The position numbers and the translations under genes were made by a program. Shown here one piece after another: positions 27,998-36,836 of a stretch of 37,848 nucleotides of DNA. Source of the DNA: Comamonadaceae bacterium (GTDB lineage: Bacteria > Pseudomonadota > Gammaproteobacteria > Burkholderiales > Burkholderiaceae_C); NCBI GenBank assembly GCA_947452325.1, contig CANGCZ010000002.1, positions 1 to 37,848 of the forward strand, given 5' to 3'. A model generated the notes under the pieces. That model ran no database searches. It was not told where the DNA came from and saw only the letters and a program-made list of their open reading frames with translations. Position 1 is the stretch's first letter, and each line of letters begins with the position of its first letter.

Positions 27998-29095
27998 ATG
28001 TCTGACCGATTAAGTTTCCATGAGTTGCGTATTGCACGCCTGCGCCCCGAGGCCGGCGGTTCTGTGGCGGTCACATTGGCGGTCCCTGCGGATTTGCAAT
28101 CCTTGTTTTCTTTTCAACCTGGTCAGTACTTGAGCTTGAAAGCTCTGATAGACGGTCAGGAGTTGCGGCGCAGTTATTCCATTTGCAGCAGTCGCAGTCG
28201 CCTGGACTTGCACAAGGAAATAGAGATAGGCATACGTGCCGTAGAAGGCGGTGTGTTTTCCAACTGGGCCGTCAATCATTTGCATGCAGGCGATGTGCTG
28301 CCGGTGATGCCGCCTCAAGGCAAGTTTGTTTCGGTTTTTGCCCAGGCCAAGCGGCGCGCCGCTTTGGTGGCCGGATCTGGCATCACTCCTGTGCTGTCCA
28401 TCATGAGCAGCAACTTGGAGCAGCAAGCTGACTCGCATTTCACGCTGGTTTACGGTAACCGCAACATGGCCTCTGTCATGTTCAACGAAGCCTTGCAGGA
28501 TTTGAAAGACCGCTATCCCGAACGCGTGACTTTGGTTCATGTGTTGTCGCGCCAAACTCAGGAAATCGATTTGCTGCAAGGGCGATTGGACGCGGCCAAA
28601 ATCACAACTTTGTTGCAAACGGTGTTGCCGCCGGACAGCTTGGACGAAGTGTTTGTTTGCGGTCCGGTTGGCATGATGGATGACGCCTGTCGCGCTTTAT
28701 TGCAAGCCGGTGTGCCGGCTGAACTTATACACAGTGAGCGATTTGCCTCGCCGGATCAGCCTCAGTACACGTCCTCACCCATACATACAACCGCAATCAG
28801 TCCGCAGACAGAGGCCAGTGTGGCACTGACCTTGATACTGGATGGCAAGCAGCATGCACTGCGCATGACACCAGCGCAAAAAATTCTGGATGTCGGTTTG
28901 GCTGCGGGTTTGGATTTGCCTTACTCATGCCGTGGCGGCGTGTGTTGTACCTGTCGCGCCAAGGTGATGCAAGGCAGCGTGGCCATGGAAAAAAACTTCA
29001 CGCTGGAAGACTGGGAAACCAAGCAAGGATTTGTGCTGTCTTGTCAGTCTCGCCCCACCAGCGACACAGTCACTTTGAGCTACGACGAGCGTTGA
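27998..29095 (+). CDS. paaE: 1,2-phenylacetyl-CoA epoxidase reductase subunit PaaE
   Basis: FNR-like RRSYSICSS, GSGITPVLSIM; plant-type ferredoxin PYSCRGGVCCTCRAKV; ATG 27998. Confidence 0.93.
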   Translation: MSDRLSFHELRIARLRPEAGGSVAVTLAVPADLQSLFSFQPGQYLSLKALIDGQELRRSYSICSSRSRLDLHKEIEIGIRAVEGGVFSNWAVNHLHAGDVLPVMPPQGKFVSVFAQAKRRAALVAGSGITPVLSIMSSNLEQQADSHFTLVYGNRNMASVMFNEALQDLKDRYPERVTLVHVLSRQTQEIDLLQGRLDAAKITTLLQTVLPPDSLDEVFVCGPVGMMDDACRALLQAGVPAELIHSERFASPDQPQYTSSPIHTTAISPQTEASVALTLILDGKQHALRMTPAQKILDVGLAAGLDLPYSCRGGVCCTCRAKVMQGSVAMEKNFTLEDWETKQGFVLSCQSRPTSDTVTLSYDER

Positions 29096-29189
29096 ATTGA
29101 ATACCTCTGCGCCACGGGTGCATTGACTTAGCGCCGGCACATGGTTCTTGTCTGCATTAATATGCTGGCAACAAAACAGGGTGACGTGC

Positions 29190-30152
29190 ATGCAACTGCG
29201 GGTATTGCTTATTTCATTGTTCTGTGTGTGTTCCATCTCTCAGGCACAGGATCTGCCCAGGCTGCACAACTGGACGCTAGAGCATCCAAACTGGAAAGAG
29301 GAAAAAGCCGAACTAGGCTATGTGTCCAGCCGATGTGCCACCATGTTCGAAACCATAGGCAATTATTTCACCGCCAACCCTGTGCATGACGAGCAGCGCC
29401 GCAGTGCCAACGCCTACTTGTCGCACAGCGATATGTATGCCCGTATCGGTTATTTTTTGAGTATCAAAAGCGGTGTCACCGAACTGGAAGCGGTTGAGCG
29501 ACAAGCGGTATTCAGTCGTGATTTCAGTCAGCAAATGCAGGCCAATCTGGCAGCGCACAACAATGTCATGGTGCCGCCACTTAGTCTGGATCTGGAAGTT
29601 TGCATGGTGAATTTCAGGTTCGCCGAAGTACAGGCCAGACAACTTGAAGCCGATTATTCCAATGCAGTAAACATCACTGTGGCGGCAGACCCGCTGGCAG
29701 ACAAGGCTTTTGACAGCCAAGCCTTGGGCCTTATCTGGCATTTCGTCAAATCCAAAACCGGTGCGCCTGCGGACGCGCCTTTGCCTCGTTTGGTGATACA
29801 GCCGGGATTGCCCACCAGTGCCCGCATGGTGTTTGAATTCCCTTCTGAAGACCAGCCCGGTAATGCACTTCAAATCAATGTGTCGCCACGCACCTTGCAA
29901 GCGTGGAGCCGCTCTATGGTGAATTGGGCATTGGGCCACGAGTTGGTGCACTATGCATTTTTAATGCGCGAAAACCAATGGCAGCCCAAAACCATTTACA
30001 GCAACAGCATCAAGCACCATTGCAACCCTGAGTTTCTCAAGCTCACCGCAGACATTGCCGATTTGATTTCAGACACGCAAATGCCCAGCCGCGAGCGTTT
30101 GCGCATGTACTCGGAAGTGTTCAGAAGCTGTACCCGGCATCCGGATCAATAA
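29190..30152 (+). CDS. secreted protein with HELVH zinc-metalloprotease-like motif
   Basis: Signal peptide MQLRVLLISLFCVCSISQAQ; RSMVNWALGHELVHYAFLMREN contains HExxH. Confidence 0.65.
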   Translation: MQLRVLLISLFCVCSISQAQDLPRLHNWTLEHPNWKEEKAELGYVSSRCATMFETIGNYFTANPVHDEQRRSANAYLSHSDMYARIGYFLSIKSGVTELEAVERQAVFSRDFSQQMQANLAAHNNVMVPPLSLDLEVCMVNFRFAEVQARQLEADYSNAVNITVAADPLADKAFDSQALGLIWHFVKSKTGAPADAPLPRLVIQPGLPTSARMVFEFPSEDQPGNALQINVSPRTLQAWSRSMVNWALGHELVHYAFLMRENQWQPKTIYSNSIKHHCNPEFLKLTADIADLISDTQMPSRERLRMYSEVFRSCTRHPDQ

Positions 30153-30727
30153 GCCATCAAGCTTTGACCGGCGCCCAGCAAAGTGGCGATACCCAGGCCC
30201 GCAAAAATAGCAGCAGCTATCCTGTGCACCAGTTTCATGGGAATGCGATCGGCCAGTTTGTCGCCTATGAAAACCGCAGGTACATCGGCAATCAACATAC
30301 CCAGCGTGGTGCCTGCCACCACCATCAGTGCAGAGGGGTAATGCGCCGCCAGCGCCACGGTGGCGATTTGTGTTTTGTCGCCCATTTCAGCGAGAAAGAA
30401 AGTCACCAAGGTGGCGCCGAACACGCCCAGTTTGAGCGCGACCTCGGTCTCTTCCTCTTCGATTTTGTCGGGGATCAGCGTCCATACCGCCATGGCAATG
30501 AATGACACACCCAGCACCCAGCGCAGGATAGACGGGTCGACCACGGCGGTGATCCAGGCGCCCAATGCACCCGCAAGCCCATGGTTGAACAAGGTGGCCA
30601 CCAAAATCCCTGCAATGATGGGGACTGGTTTCTTAAAACGGGCCGCCAGAATAAAAGCCAGCAATTGGGTCTTGTCACCAATTTCGGCAAGCGCCACCAC
30701 ACCGGTGGAAATAAGCAAGGATTCCAA
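30146..30727 (-). CDS. TMEM165/GDT1 (UPF0016) family membrane protein
   Basis: Duplicated E-x-G-D-K-T-Q motifs AEIGDKTQLLAF and AEMGDKTQIATV. Start uncertain; TTG at 30727 proposed, ORF open to 30808. Confidence 0.85.
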   Translation of the reverse strand: MESLLISTGVVALAEIGDKTQLLAFILAARFKKPVPIIAGILVATLFNHGLAGALGAWITAVVDPSILRWVLGVSFIAMAVWTLIPDKIEEEETEVALKLGVFGATLVTFFLAEMGDKTQIATVALAAHYPSALMVVAGTTLGMLIADVPAVFIGDKLADRIPMKLVHRIAAAIFAGLGIATLLGAGQSLMAY

Positions 30728-30834
30728 AATTACTTTCTGTGGGCTGTACTCAGCATCAAAGTAAATTGTAGGCCGGTCACATGCCACTTTGGCCTGTGTG
30801 CAATCCAAACGTATGTCTGGTACGGCCAGTCAAA

Positions 30835-31221
30835 TCACCACCACCACACCAGCAACAGCAGCAATAAGCTCCAGACCGACAACACAAACAATACGCCCCA
30901 GCGGTTGACCGGCTTGCGTTCGTTGTTTTGCATCCATTCGGCGGCCTGGGCGCGGCATTCGCTGACCACTTGGGCGGGCAGCAATTTCACCGCCAGCCAG
31001 ATCATTGCGGGTAAAAGAATCGCATCGTCCAAATAACCCAGCACCGGAATGAAGTCGGGAATGAGGTCGATAGGGCTCAAGGCATAGGCGACTGCCACCA
31101 TGCAAATGATTTTCGGCAGCCTCGGGGTTCGAGGATCTCGACAAGCAAACCACAGCATCACTGCATCCTGTTTGATGCGGCGGGCCCATTGACGGATAGC
31201 GTCAATCATTGACATGTTCAA
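30835..31221 (-). CDS. YkvA/DUF1232 family membrane protein
   Basis: AVAYALSPIDLIPDFIPVLGYLDDAILLP, signature DUF1232 motif. Confidence 0.88.
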   Translation of the reverse strand: MNMSMIDAIRQWARRIKQDAVMLWFACRDPRTPRLPKIICMVAVAYALSPIDLIPDFIPVLGYLDDAILLPAMIWLAVKLLPAQVVSECRAQAAEWMQNNERKPVNRWGVLFVLSVWSLLLLLLVWWW

Positions 31222-31242
31222 AACATTCTTTGCAGCAAAGGA

Positions 31243-32133
31243 TTAAGAGGCCTTGCGTATGAATTTGTACATCTCGGTGTGATCTGCCCCGGGTTTCAAG
31301 GCGCTTTCTGCATCCACCCAGGTGCGTGTGCAAGCGCTGGCCTGTTGGTCAGGTGTGCCCATGCGTTCAATAAAGCCCAGCGCAGTCTGTAAATCCTTGC
31401 GCATCAAGGCCAGTGCGAAACCGGAATTGAAACTGCCGGACAACATGAAGTTTTCCACTTTCACATCGGTGGTATTGTTGCGTCCGGTAGACGTATTGAA
31501 AACTTGATTCACCAGATGCGGGTCTATGCCGAACTGTTCGGCCGCGGCCAGTGCTTCGCTGACTGCCAGCAAGCCCGAGGCTGAGACGTAGTTGTTCAAG
31601 GCTTTGACCGCATGACCGGCACCCGCAGCACCCAGGTGCACCAGGTTTTTACCCATGGATTGCAACACCGGCCTGATTTTTTCCACCGCAGATAGTTCGC
31701 CACCGATCATGATGGACAAACTGCCGTCAACCGCGCGCTTGACGCCGCCGGAGACCGGCGCATCGACAAAGGCAATTCCTTTGGCCGCCAGTTTGTCGAA
31801 GTTGTCGCGCGACCTGACCGGGTCCGAAGACCCCATATCAATAAGTATTTGCGAAGGTGTCAATACATCAGCCAGTGCAGGCGAATGCTTCCACAACAAA
31901 CCGTCCACCACGTTGCTGTCAGGAGTCATCAAGATGACGATATCAGCCTGTGACAAAGCCTCGGCTGCCGTGTCAGCTCGCTTGAACAAGGCTTCGTTTT
32001 GCAAACCCTCAGCGGCTTGCGGATTCAAATCAAAGCCGCGCACCTTATGACCGGCTCGCAGCAGATTGCGCGCCATGGGCAGTCCCATTTGCCCTAGGCC
32101 TATGAAGGCAATGACAGAGGCGCTCAAGCTCAA
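31243..32133 (-). CDS. NAD(P)-dependent beta-hydroxyacid dehydrogenase (3-hydroxyisobutyrate dehydrogenase-like)
   Basis: FIGLGQMGLPMARNLLRAGH, DAPVSGGVKRAVDGSLSIMIGG, GAGHAVKALNN. Confidence 0.88.
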   Translation of the reverse strand: MSLSASVIAFIGLGQMGLPMARNLLRAGHKVRGFDLNPQAAEGLQNEALFKRADTAAEALSQADIVILMTPDSNVVDGLLWKHSPALADVLTPSQILIDMGSSDPVRSRDNFDKLAAKGIAFVDAPVSGGVKRAVDGSLSIMIGGELSAVEKIRPVLQSMGKNLVHLGAAGAGHAVKALNNYVSASGLLAVSEALAAAEQFGIDPHLVNQVFNTSTGRNNTTDVKVENFMLSGSFNSGFALALMRKDLQTALGFIERMGTPDQQASACTRTWVDAESALKPGADHTEMYKFIRKAS

Positions 32134-32507
32134 ATCCCCATCTCTTTGAATACTTCTTTGGCACCCCTGAAACTGTCAATCGCAGCAGGTACACCGCAAT
32201 AAATGGCGGTTTGCAGAAAGATTTCGGAGATCTCTTCTTTGCTCAGTCCGTTATTGACGGCGCCGCGCACATGCAACTTGAGTTCGTGAGGGCGGTTCAA
32301 AGCGGTCAACATGGCCAGGTTGATGATGCTGCGTGTACGGCGGTCCAACCCGGGGCGGTTCCAGATCTCGTCCCAGCAATATTGCGTGACCAGTTCCTGC
32401 ATAGGCATATTAAAGTCATCTGCGTTTTTCAATGAGGTGTCGACATACTCTGCGCCCAGCACTTCGCGGCGGGTTTTCAAGCCCTTTTCAAATGATGTTT
32501 TGTCCAT
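32130..32507 (-). CDS. carboxymuconolactone decarboxylase family protein
   Basis: CWDEIWNRPGLDRRTRSIINLAMLTALNRPHELKLHVRGAVNNGLSKEEISEIFLQTAIYCGVPAA; start at 32507. Confidence 0.88.
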   Translation of the reverse strand: MDKTSFEKGLKTRREVLGAEYVDTSLKNADDFNMPMQELVTQYCWDEIWNRPGLDRRTRSIINLAMLTALNRPHELKLHVRGAVNNGLSKEEISEIFLQTAIYCGVPAAIDSFRGAKEVFKEMGI

Positions 32508-32833
32508 GGTGTGCTCCTGTTTGTGCTCAGTGATTGTGGTGAAGTGATTGGCGTATCGGCCGGTGATTGATCGCCTGTGAAGGCAAAGCATAGCCGTGAC
32601 TGTAATGCCTTTGACAACTGACTTTGCAATTGTTCTTTTTGAGATGCCTGTTCATTGCGTGTCGCAAGTTGAGAATCATTGATGCACGGTCTTGAGTCGC
32701 ATACAGCTTGAAAAGCACTGTCGATGGGCGTATCCCAGCGTGGCAATCAAGGTCTGTCACTTTATGGTGAGCGCAAGCGCAAGCCTTTAGGCGAAGCACG
32801 CCATGCTGGTGCCTTGTGCACGAAAAAACCTTG

Positions 32834-32862
32834 AATGTGCGCCATTGCAATGCCTTCACATT
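32834..32862. repeat. nested dyad symmetry in the CMD/flotillin intergenic region
   Basis: AATGTG-CGC-CATTGCAATG-CCTT-CACATT: outer 6-bp arms around a perfect 10-bp palindrome (32843-32852). Confidence 0.4.
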
Positions 32863-32915
32863 GACATCTAACTGGTACGGCCATGGGCAGCCCGCAAAGC
32901 AGCAGGGGAATTACG

Positions 32916-32945
32916 TAGACAACGCCAAGATATTGCACCTAGAAT
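32916..32945 (+). promoter_or_regulatory. predicted sigma70-like promoter of the flotillin gene
   Basis: TAGACA (32916-32921)-N18-TAGAAT (32940-32945), upstream of ATG 32982. Confidence 0.4.
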
Positions 32946-32981
32946 GATTTTGTAAGTTTGTTGTCAAATGAGGGAATCGTC

Positions 32982-34598
32982 ATGATTGTGCTGGCCTGGT
33001 TGTTCGGTGTGGTGGTTCTGGTGGTCGTTATTGCGGCCTTGGTGACTTTCCTTAATCATTTCTATCGAAAATCCAGTCGGGATGTGGCTATTATTCGTAC
33101 AGGTTTCGGTGGGCAAAAAACCCTGATATCCGGCGGCTGTCTTTCACTACCGTTTCTGCACAAGATTGATGAAATCAATCTGCGAACCATAAGGGTTGAA
33201 GTCAGACGCATTGCTGAAAAATCCCTCATCACTGAAGACCGCATGCGGGTGGATGCAGAGCTTGAGTTTTATGTGCGGGTTCAGCCCACTATTGAAGGCG
33301 TTGCCACCGCTGCTCAGTCGCTGGGCTCCAAAGCATTCAATCCCGAGGGAATGCGCAACCTGCTCGAAGGCCGTTTCATCGATGCTGTCCAGGCCGTCGC
33401 TGCCAGTCGCACCATGGACCAAATCCATGAAAAGCGTTCGCAATTTGTCTCTGATATTTCGGCTTTGCTCAAAGGCAATCTGGCTGAAAACGGTGTGGTG
33501 CTCGACTCTGTGTCATTGACCCGCTTAGATCAAACCTCATTCTCGGCGCTTGACGAAAACAACGCATTCAACTCTGTCGGTATGCGTCGTTTGGCTGAAA
33601 TCATCGCGGTCAACCGCAAAAAACGGGTGCAAATCGAATCCGAGGCTGATATCTCTGTGCGTCAAACCCAATTGGACGCCACCAAGCAACGCTTGCTGTT
33701 AAACCAACAAGAAGAAGAAGCCCAGATCAGCCAGCGCTTGGAATTAGAAAAAATCAAAGCGCAAAGCGATGCAGAAACTGCTCGCTCACGCGAAGAGTCG
33801 CAGGCAGCCTCTGAGGCCGCACGCATCACCCGCGAGCAAGAAACCCGCATGCGCGAAATTGAAAAACAGCGCGAACTTCGCAAGTCTGAAATCGAAGCGC
33901 AATTGAATTCTGAGGTGAGAAAGTTGGAAAGCTCTATCACCTTGTCTGCCAAACAAGCGGAAGAAGCCCATGCACAAGCTGCTGCAGAGTTGGCTCGCAC
34001 GGAAGTGATCTTGGCGCAGGAAAAAGTACAAACCGACCGCGAGCGAGCCGTGGCGGATCGCTCATTAGAAATGGCGGTCAAGCGAGTCAAAGAAGCAGGT
34101 GAAGTCGCAGAGGCCAATGCCGCTACCGAGGTCACCGTGTTACTTAAACGCGCCAAGGCCGAGGCTGAAGCCACACACACCCGTGCGGCGGCAGAAAAAG
34201 CCCGCATGCTGGCTGAGTCCGAAGGCTCACGCGCATTGATTGACGCTGAAAACGCACTCAGCACACCTGTTTTGCACATGAAGCTCGAGCAATACCGACT
34301 TGACCGCTTGCCTGAAATCATGTCCCACATGATGAAGCCTATCGAGAAAATCGACAGTATTCGCATCAACCATGTCAGCGGTTTTGGCGCCACCAACGGA
34401 GCGGGTGCTGCAGGCGCTGCAAACGGTGCTTCCGATGGCGGTGCTGGCAAGCCACCGGTTACCCAGGTCATGGACAGCATTTTGGGCATGGCTTTGCAAT
34501 TACCGGCGCTCAAAAGCATTGGCGACCAAATCGGTGTTGACCTCTCAGGCTCTATAGGTGCTGCCAGCGGTAAACCCGCTTCCGGCTCAGACAAGTAA
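32982..34598 (+). CDS. flotillin/SPFH-domain protein
   Basis: Single N-terminal TM, SPFH-like DVAIIRTGFGGQKTLISGGCLSLPFLHKIDEINLRTIRVEV, long Glu/Ala coiled coil; ATG after GAGGGA. Confidence 0.87.
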   Translation: MIVLAWLFGVVVLVVVIAALVTFLNHFYRKSSRDVAIIRTGFGGQKTLISGGCLSLPFLHKIDEINLRTIRVEVRRIAEKSLITEDRMRVDAELEFYVRVQPTIEGVATAAQSLGSKAFNPEGMRNLLEGRFIDAVQAVAASRTMDQIHEKRSQFVSDISALLKGNLAENGVVLDSVSLTRLDQTSFSALDENNAFNSVGMRRLAEIIAVNRKKRVQIESEADISVRQTQLDATKQRLLLNQQEEEAQISQRLELEKIKAQSDAETARSREESQAASEAARITREQETRMREIEKQRELRKSEIEAQLNSEVRKLESSITLSAKQAEEAHAQAAAELARTEVILAQEKVQTDRERAVADRSLEMAVKRVKEAGEVAEANAATEVTVLLKRAKAEAEATHTRAAAEKARMLAESEGSRALIDAENALSTPVLHMKLEQYRLDRLPEIMSHMMKPIEKIDSIRINHVSGFGATNGAGAAGAANGASDGGAGKPPVTQVMDSILGMALQLPALKSIGDQIGVDLSGSIGAASGKPASGSDK

Positions 34599-34672
34599 AT
34601 TTTGTACGTCTCTTTTCTTGTTTTCGTTTCCCCAACCCACGAGCATTTCGCTCAATTTTCAGGAGTAACACC

Positions 34673-35908
34673 ATGAGCTTTTCACGCCGCCAATTTTTGG
34701 CAGGAACTGGATCAGCGGGACTGACCGCACTGGGCGCCACCATCCCTTTTGAGTTGGTGCTGGCCGAGGGAGCCCCGATCAAACTGGGTTCTATTCTGGA
34801 CAATTCAGGCAACTTAGACGCCTACGGCAAGCCCATGGTGATGGCCACCACGTTGGCTGCTGAAGAGATCAACGCTGCCGGCGGTTTGCTGGGTCGCAAA
34901 ATCCAAGTCGTGCAATATGACTCACAGTCCGACATTGCGCTCTATACCAAATACGCACAGCAATTGACCCGCGACGACAAGGTCGATGTGACCCATGGCG
35001 GCATCACCTCTGCTTCACGCGAAGCCATTCGCCAAACCTTTAACCGCGCCAATTCACTCTATTTCTACAACGTGTTGTACGAAGGCGGCGTGTGTGACCG
35101 CAACATTGTTTGTACCGGCACCACACCTGCGCAAGCGGTTGAGCCGATTGTGGAAGTCGCATTGAAGCAATGGGGCAACACCGCCTATGTGCTGGCCGCT
35201 GACTACAACTATGGACAAATCACTGCCAAGTGGTTGACCCACTACATCACCAAAGGCGGCGGCAAAGTGCTGCAAACCAACTTCTTCCCGCTCGATGTGT
35301 CTGACTTCGGTTCGACCATCGCCAAGATCCAGCAAGAGAAGCCCAAGTTTGTGGTTGCCGCCTTGGTCGGTGGTGCTCACATGTCCTTCTTCCGCCAATG
35401 GGCGGCGTCAGGCATGAACAAAAAGATCCCGTTGTGCTCCACCACTTTCGGTGTCGGCAACGAACACCTGGCTTTGTCAGCCGCTGAAGGCGATGGCATT
35501 TTGATCGCCGGTAACTACAGCCAGGAAAACAACAACCCGTCCAACAAAGACTTTTTGGCCAAATGGGCCAAGCGTTTCGGCGACACCAAGCTGGTTCACG
35601 AAATTGCAGTGTCTCAGTACCAGGGCATCATGCTGTGGGCGGCTTGCGTCAAGAAAGCCGGCTCACTGGACCGCGAAAAAATGTTGGCTGCCATCGAATC
35701 AGGCGTCAGCATCCAAGGCCCAGGCGGCACAGTCACTCTGGACCCGAAAACACACCATGCCATTTTGGACATCAACGTGATGGAAGTGAAAAACCAGAAA
35801 CTCACCATCAAGCAACAGTTCAAGGCGCGTCCTCCTTCAGACACGCTGCAATTCTGTGACTTGCAAAAAAATCCGAAAGACAACAAACAGTACGAAGTGA
35901 AGATTTAA
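34673..35908 (+). CDS. urea/amide-type branched-chain ABC transporter substrate-binding protein, Tat signal
   Basis: MSFSRRQFLAGTGSAGLTALGA; IKLGSILDNSGNLDAYGKPMVMATTLAAEEINAAGGLLGRKIQVVQYDSQSD. Confidence 0.85.
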   Translation: MSFSRRQFLAGTGSAGLTALGATIPFELVLAEGAPIKLGSILDNSGNLDAYGKPMVMATTLAAEEINAAGGLLGRKIQVVQYDSQSDIALYTKYAQQLTRDDKVDVTHGGITSASREAIRQTFNRANSLYFYNVLYEGGVCDRNIVCTGTTPAQAVEPIVEVALKQWGNTAYVLAADYNYGQITAKWLTHYITKGGGKVLQTNFFPLDVSDFGSTIAKIQQEKPKFVVAALVGGAHMSFFRQWAASGMNKKIPLCSTTFGVGNEHLALSAAEGDGILIAGNYSQENNNPSNKDFLAKWAKRFGDTKLVHEIAVSQYQGIMLWAACVKKAGSLDREKMLAAIESGVSIQGPGGTVTLDPKTHHAILDINVMEVKNQKLTIKQQFKARPPSDTLQFCDLQKNPKDNKQYEVKI

Positions 35909-35921
35909 ACCTTGTCGGATC

Positions 35922-35949
35922 GCGTCCTGGTTCATGTGAGCCGGGACGC
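35922..35949 (+). other. intercistronic stem-loop between substrate-binding protein and permease genes
   Basis: GCGTCCTGG-N10-CCGGGACGC: 9-bp stem with one G-T wobble; no T-run follows. Confidence 0.6.
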
Positions 35950-35963
35950 TCAAGTTTCAGAGA

Positions 35964-36836
35964 GTGAACATGGATTACGCGGCGGTTGTACTTCTAGAAA
36001 TCATTTACATGATTGCCTTTTTGGTGCTGACCAGCGCCGGACTGGCGGTGGTTTTCGGCATGATGCGTGTCATCAACCTCGCGCACGGTGAATTCGTCAT
36101 GATCGGCGGGTACACCACCATCGCCTGCGCCAAGGCAGGTATCAATATTTACTTCGCCATGCTCATCGTGGCCCCTTTTGTTGTCGGGGTGTTGGGTCTG
36201 GTGGTAGAGCGACTGGTGGTTCGCCAGTTGTATGGCCGCATGATAGACACCATGCTCGCCACTTGGGGCTTGTCATTGCTGATGGTAGGCATCGTGACTT
36301 TCATTTTCGGCAACACTGCAGTGAGTGTGCCAGCCCCTATTCCTGGTTACGAACTGGGTGAATTTCAAATGGGTGGCTATAACTTGTTCATCATCGGTAT
36401 AGCCACTTTGCTGATTTTGTGCATGTGGTTGGTGATGCGTTTTACACGCCTAGGTCTGGTGGCGCGAGGTGCCATGCAAAGCGCTGATGTGGCTTCTTCT
36501 TTGGGCTATGACCCCAAGCGTGTGTACATGTGGACTTTCACTGTCGGCGCGGCTTTGTCGGGTCTGGCCGGTGGTGTGTTGGCGCCGTTGACAGGCTTGT
36601 TGCCCTCATCAGGCGGTGCTTATATTGCCAAGGCATTCATCACCGTCATCACCGGGGGAGCTGCGGTCATCACCGGCACCTTGTCCAGCTCTATTATTTT
36701 CGGCACCATCAACCAAGTCGTTTCGTTCGGTTCAACCCCTGTGATCGGAGAGATTGCCATGCTGGCTTTTGCCGTGGTGTTGTTGCGCCTGATGCCGCAA
36801 GGCATCACGGGCCGCTTTTTCCGTAACGCGCCATGA
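35964..36836 (+). CDS. branched-chain amino acid/urea-type ABC transporter permease (LivH-like)
   Basis: SAGLAVVFGMMRVINLAHGEFVMIGGYTT, typical LivH/UrtB motif. Confidence 0.9.
   Translation: MNMDYAAVVLLEIIYMIAFLVLTSAGLAVVFGMMRVINLAHGEFVMIGGYTTIACAKAGINIYFAMLIVAPFVVGVLGLVVERLVVRQLYGRMIDTMLATWGLSLLMVGIVTFIFGNTAVSVPAPIPGYELGEFQMGGYNLFIIGIATLLILCMWLVMRFTRLGLVARGAMQSADVASSLGYDPKRVYMWTFTVGAALSGLAGGVLAPLTGLLPSSGGAYIAKAFITVITGGAAVITGTLSSSIIFGTINQVVSFGSTPVIGEIAMLAFAVVLLRLMPQGITGRFFRNAP

Noticed and set aside
30728-30834. Possible Mn-responsive (yybP-ykoY) riboswitch upstream of the GDT1 gene
   Set aside because: The conserved riboswitch core could not be recognised in the reverse complement.
33662-34594. 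310-aa minus-strand ORF
   Set aside because: Antisense to the flotillin coiled coil; Ser/Ala-rich low-complexity translation expected opposite an Ala/Glu-rich gene.
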